From B3-G11 sp036985855 (GTDB taxonomy: Bacteria; Actinomycetota; Acidimicrobiia; Spongiisociales; UBA5794), in assembly GCA_036985855.1 (NCBI GenBank), contig BTQL01000078.1, positions 1 through 9,173 on the forward strand: a DNA stretch of 9,173 nt. The letters are read 5' to 3'. A program made the translations under genes and the position numbers. Positions 6,165-9,173 of this stretch are shown in pieces. Positions within the stretch are counted from its first letter, which is position 1. The number at the start of each line of letters is the position of its first letter. Under the pieces are notes generated by a model. The model made no database searches and was not told where the DNA came from. It saw nothing but the letters and a program-made list of their open reading frames with translations.

Positions 6165-6515
6165 TCAGTCCGTGAGCCCGACCATCACGAGAATGTCTCT
6201 CCTGTGATAGGACCGACCCTCGACGGACCGGTCAACAACCCATTTCTTGACGGACTCAACAGGTGGAGACGGGCGCGCAAAATCCGGATTCCCGATACCG
6301 TGGGCCACCGTGTCCCTCGTCGAATACTTCAGGCCAGATTCGTCGTCGTGGTCGATGACCGTGATGTCGTCAACGGTCACCTCCATAGTGCTTGGGATGC
6401 CCCGATGACTATCGACGGTCTCCACTCCCCCATATTTCGACCATGAGTACGAACGCGTTGAAGCCGTCGGCCCGTCCAATTGCCCCGGGTTGATCACCTT
6501 GTCCGGACGTGGCAT
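6165..6515 (-). CDS. Hypothetical protein, 116 aa
   Basis: Not recognised. The start at 6515 is well supported: AGGAGG ends six bases before the ATG, giving MPRPDKVINPGQ. The protein is polar and charged, with no signal peptide, membrane helix or cysteine. A central MEVTVDDITVIDHDD stretch (44-58) looks like beta strands, and the C-terminus ends RRDILVMVGLTD. It is convergent with the LCP gene, with only 13 bases between the stops, and divergent from the hydrolase gene. The frame stays open upstream to about 6926, but that part runs antisense through the hydrolase start and looks non-coding. The good ribosome site makes a real gene likely; the function is unknown. Confidence 0.65.
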   Translation of the reverse strand: MPRPDKVINPGQLDGPTASTRSYSWSKYGGVETVDSHRGIPSTMEVTVDDITVIDHDDESGLKYSTRDTVAHGIGNPDFARPSPPVESVKKWVVDRSVEGRSYHRRDILVMVGLTD

Positions 6516-6683
6516 CCATTCCCTCCTGATACCTTCCTGATGCCAAGATAGTCCACTAAACGCCGTGAGGGAAGTGCAGATCGCACATTCCGCTACTGTC
6601 TCGTCAATGAAAACGCTCACGGATGCCGGAATCGAGACCATATTCGTCCGATTCACACGCCGATCGACCCTCAAGGACTGAAA
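6516..6683. promoter_or_regulatory. Divergent intergenic region with doubled Shine-Dalgarno-like repeat
   Basis: This 168-bp gap must hold promoters for the 116-aa gene (leftward) and the hydrolase gene (rightward). I see no convincing -35/-10 pair. Two adjacent 11-base units (6520-6530 and 6531-6541) match at 9 of 11 positions; on the minus strand they give AGGAGG next to the start and AGGAAGG further upstream. On the plus strand AAGGA (6673-6677) lies six bases before the hydrolase ATG and is its likely ribosome site. A 24-codon open frame (6607-6681) ends two bases before that ATG. Confidence 0.4.
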
Positions 6684-8459
6684 ATGGCACGTCGAAGATT
6701 CTCTGCGCCTCTTGCCGGTGCGATCGCAGGCGCGCACATGGCAGCGAAGTCTCTCGAACCAAGCCTCATGCCGAGGTCTGCGATCGACCAGGGCCTCATC
6801 ATGGCAGGGAGCTTTGCCACTGGGTATGTCGTTGGATCGACCAGTGCCCGCGCTGTCGGACTGGTTCCTGTTCTCAGCGGAACGGCAGCCCTGCGGATGA
6901 CACGGATCGTCGCAACGGGCGTCCACTCAGCTCAGTTTCTTCGGCGGTTCGGGGAACGCTCGATTGGACGAACGGACGAGACGGCAGCCTGGACAGACAC
7001 CGGAAAAGAGATTCTCACTTCAGTTGCCTTGGCGAAAGTTTCTTCAGGAGAGACTCAACCTGCCCTCGGAGTCGCGAGCACCCTCGCAGTGGCGGCGACG
7101 ACACTATCGGACGCCCAGACAGCAGTTCGAATCCGCGAAGATCACGTTCATGCAAACTACCTCGTTACGGCAACGGGGACGGCGATCGGCGCAGTGTCGG
7201 CCGTGGCAGCGCTCGTTGGAGCAATCCGATTGTCGGGCCATGTGGCTAGAAGGACCACAGGCACAACAGGTTTCAGCGGCTCGGTTGTGTATTCGAGTGC
7301 TGCACTCGCGGCCGCAGGCGCGATCGCAGCTGGCGCCAAGGTGGCCCTGTCACGCGTTATCCGTTCTATCGCCGCCGGCAATCGTGCAGTTGAGATCGCG
7401 TATGCAGATACACCAAGCACACCGACCGTTGCCGGTGGCTCCTACAGCCTCATTCCCTTCGACTCGCTTGGACTCCAGGGCAGACGCCTGGTTTCCGTGG
7501 TCACGCCAACATCGACGATCGAGACCGTCATGGGTGAACCGGCGCGCAAGGAACCGGTCAGAGTCTTCGTCGGCGAGGAGTCCGCTTCATCGACCGAAGA
7601 ACGAGTCGAGCTTGCAATTCAGGAACTGCGGAGGGCGGGCGGATTCGAGCGGTCTGCGATCGTTGCAGTCTCACCAGCCGGCACGGGTTATGTCAACTAC
7701 ATCACGGTCGAGGCGATGGAGCTCATGGCTCGCGGGGATGTCGCCACCGTCGCCATCCAGTACGGAAGCCTTCCATCCATGCTGTCGATGAACAAGGTCG
7801 CGGAAGCCTCTGTCCTTTATGGAGCCCTCGTGCAACGGCTCAGGACGGAGATCGATGATCTGGATCGGGATGTCTCGCTATTTGCGTATGGCGAGAGCCT
7901 CGGTGCCCAGACAGGCCAGAACGGCATTGAAAGCATCTCGGATGGATCTGCGCTTCCCGTGGACGGTGCTCTGTGGGTCGGCACGCCATACGGAACAGCC
8001 CTCTTTACGCAGATGACAGCCCAGAACGGTACTTCAGTGTTCGATAGACCTTCACAGATAATCGGGTACGTTGAGGCCGGCAATCCGATTCCCCTGGCGA
8101 CATTTCTCAACCATGACAACGATCCGGTGACGAAGTTCACTCCATCGATGTTCTATCGCATGCCTGAATGGCTCAAGAGTCCCGACCGTGGCCGGGGTGT
8201 GAATCCTCATCAACGCTGGCTCCCAGGGATAGCCTTCTGGCAGGGCATCATCGATACGAAGAACGCTGCGACGGTGGTACCGGGCGAATTCAAGTCAACC
8301 GGTCACGACTACAGGGCCGACCTCGCAACGTTCACCAAAATCGCATTCGGATTCGACGACGTAACCGCTGAGCAGATGGACAGGATCGAGGAGAAACTCC
8401 GCGAGTCTGAGATAGAACGGTCGGATCACATAGCGGAGGGCAAGGTTCAGAGCGCCTGA
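6684..8459 (+). CDS. Membrane-anchored alpha/beta hydrolase (Abhydrolase_9 type)
   Basis: A 591-aa protein matching the Abhydrolase_9 (PF10081) layout: an N-terminal membrane region, then a serine-hydrolase domain. Hydrophobic helices lie at about 36-52, 57-75, 159-181 and 200-222. The domain starts at VRVFVGEESASSTEER (292-307), and SPAGTGYVNYITVEAMELMARGDVATVAIQYG is the family core (330-361). The nucleophile elbow is G403-E-S405-L-G407. WVGTPYG (431-437), NHDNDPV (476-482, with a candidate acid at D480) and TGHDYRAD (539-546, with candidate catalytic H541) complete a plausible triad. Substrate is unknown; an ester or lipid in or near the membrane is a family-level guess. The start is ATG at 6684 with AAGGA six bases upstream. 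The 3' end overlaps the convergent acyltransferase-like gene by 13 bases. Confidence 0.88.
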   Translation: MARRRFSAPLAGAIAGAHMAAKSLEPSLMPRSAIDQGLIMAGSFATGYVVGSTSARAVGLVPVLSGTAALRMTRIVATGVHSAQFLRRFGERSIGRTDETAAWTDTGKEILTSVALAKVSSGETQPALGVASTLAVAATTLSDAQTAVRIREDHVHANYLVTATGTAIGAVSAVAALVGAIRLSGHVARRTTGTTGFSGSVVYSSAALAAAGAIAAGAKVALSRVIRSIAAGNRAVEIAYADTPSTPTVAGGSYSLIPFDSLGLQGRRLVSVVTPTSTIETVMGEPARKEPVRVFVGEESASSTEERVELAIQELRRAGGFERSAIVAVSPAGTGYVNYITVEAMELMARGDVATVAIQYGSLPSMLSMNKVAEASVLYGALVQRLRTEIDDLDRDVSLFAYGESLGAQTGQNGIESISDGSALPVDGALWVGTPYGTALFTQMTAQNGTSVFDRPSQIIGYVEAGNPIPLATFLNHDNDPVTKFTPSMFYRMPEWLKSPDRGRGVNPHQRWLPGIAFWQGIIDTKNAATVVPGEFKSTGHDYRADLATFTKIAFGFDDVTAEQMDRIEEKLRESEIERSDHIAEGKVQSA

Positions 8460-9173
8460 GCAACGGCCTCGACGACTTCTTCCCTGTCGTGACGGACCTG
8501 CTCGTACACATCTTTGATCGATCTCGACCGCAGCAAAGATCTGATCGCTCGAATCAGAAGCACCCCCCGCTCGAACAACGCAATGAGGGCGAACAGGTAG
8601 AAGGGAAACAGGACGATCGAGGCCGCAGCCAAGCCGGCGCTAGCGTTCGAAAAGACCCACCACGCCCAGAAACCCCACGTCAGAAGGAAGGCGAAGATCG
8701 CGCCGAGCGGCTTGATTGTTGCGATTACGGCGTCTGCAACCTTCACCCTTCCAATGAGCCATACGATCGCCATCGGAATCGCGTTGAAGAAGAGGCCAAC
8801 AATCGCAAACGGCAACAGCAGCAATCCGATCACGAGGTCCTTCACGATGTTCCACAGAAACGCTCGTTTGTTGCCGACTCCTGACACGAACATCTCATCG
8901 TCGTAACCAAGCGCGTCGAGTTCGGATCGGTACCTATCCATCGCATCGACAACATCCTGCTTGTAGTTGTCCTGCGCCTCATCGATGAGCCTCGCGAGCA
9001 CCTCCTTGTCACCATGACCAACTTCGGGATCGGATCCGTCCGATGGTCTGAGTGCAACAGCCGACGCAGCAGCGAGATTCCGGGCAGCGACCCAATCCTC
9101 GAAATCGGGCGCAGCCCAGCGAAGGCGCTCCTCCATCTCCGATGTGAGGGCAATGACTGCGTTGCGGTTGGAG
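8447..9173 (-). CDS. Partial gene: C-terminal part of a PlsC-like acyltransferase (probable)
   Basis: The frame is open from the stop at 8447 to the window edge. Upstream of an internal ATG at 9136 it continues with NRNAVIALTSEMEERLR, so the true start lies outside and only about 241 C-terminal residues are seen. Numbered from that internal Met, a charged helical region (1-95) contains EMEERLR-like and YRSELDALG elements. It is followed by LLLPFAIVGLFFNAIPMAIVWLIGR (106-130), ADAVIATIKPLGAIFAFLL (134-152) and further hydrophobic helices up to about 188. This pattern resembles the membrane-associated C-terminal region of larger glycerol-phosphate/lysophospholipid acyltransferases. The catalytic HX4D motif would be outside the window, so the assignment is by resemblance only. 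It is convergent with the hydrolase gene, overlapping it by 13 bases. Confidence 0.55.
   Translation of the reverse strand, partial: SNRNAVIALTSEMEERLRWAAPDFEDWVAARNLAAASAVALRPSDGSDPEVGHGDKEVLARLIDEAQDNYKQDVVDAMDRYRSELDALGYDDEMFVSGVGNKRAFLWNIVKDLVIGLLLLPFAIVGLFFNAIPMAIVWLIGRVKVADAVIATIKPLGAIFAFLLTWGFWAWWVFSNASAGLAAASIVLFPFYLFALIALFERGVLLIRAIRSLLRSRSIKDVYEQVRHDREEVVEAVAQAL

Noticed and set aside
6516..6926. Upstream extension of the 116-aa hypothetical to about 253 codons
   Set aside because: The extension is Arg/Cys/His-rich and antisense to the hydrolase N-terminus, while a strong ribosome site marks the start at 6515.
6964..7791. Plus-strand open frame of 275 codons overlapping the hydrolase gene
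   Set aside because: It is in another frame of a gene with clear hydrolase motifs, and its translation is an Arg/Gln/Ser-rich shadow.

Overview
The window looks like chromosomal DNA of a high-GC actinobacterium. An Acidimicrobiia-like lineage is my best guess, but no taxonomic marker gene is present to settle it. The evidence is the GTG starts, the tRNA gene without an encoded CCA end, a LytR-CpsA-Psr (LCP) protein with a Thr/Pro-rich linker, and an Abhydrolase_9-type membrane hydrolase of the kind common in Actinobacteria. I see no insertion sequence, phage gene, CRISPR array or rRNA. Genes are tightly packed, and no gene-free stretch exceeds about 170 bases.

Layout from left to right. Positions 3-75 form a nested inverted-repeat element ending at the 3' end of a minus-strand tRNA-Val(TAC) at 76-149. 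A minus-strand hypothetical gene (180-953) follows, divergent from a plus-strand DUF454/YbaN-type membrane protein gene (1009-1425). Next is a minus-strand cluster of three genes, read right to left. The first is a 640-residue fusion of a polysaccharide flippase with an initiating phosphoglycosyl transferase (4527 to 2605). The second is a small CoA-binding Rossmann protein (2577 to 2179). The third is an unrecognised two-domain protein carrying an internal ParB-like GLGRGL motif (about 2124 to 1504). Across a 154-bp divergent promoter region lies an LCP-family gene on the plus strand (4682-6151). The right part holds a minus-strand 116-residue hypothetical (6165-6515), a plus-strand membrane-anchored alpha/beta hydrolase of Abhydrolase_9 type (6684-8459), and the 3' part of a minus-strand gene (8447 to the window edge) that resembles the C-terminal region of a PlsC-like acyltransferase.

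The clearest functional theme is cell-envelope glycopolymer assembly. The fusion protein could both start a glycan on a polyprenyl-phosphate carrier and move the lipid-linked product across the membrane. The divergent LCP protein belongs to the family that attaches such products to the wall. No other glycosyltransferases are in view, so the polymer cannot be named. The right end has a possible lipid theme, with a membrane hydrolase beside an acyltransferase-like gene, but this link is inference.

The most unusual items are the flippase-phosphoglycosyl transferase fusion, the ParA-binding-like motif inside a protein that is not ParB, and the 154-bp divergent control region with its 15-bp palindrome and heptamer repeat array.
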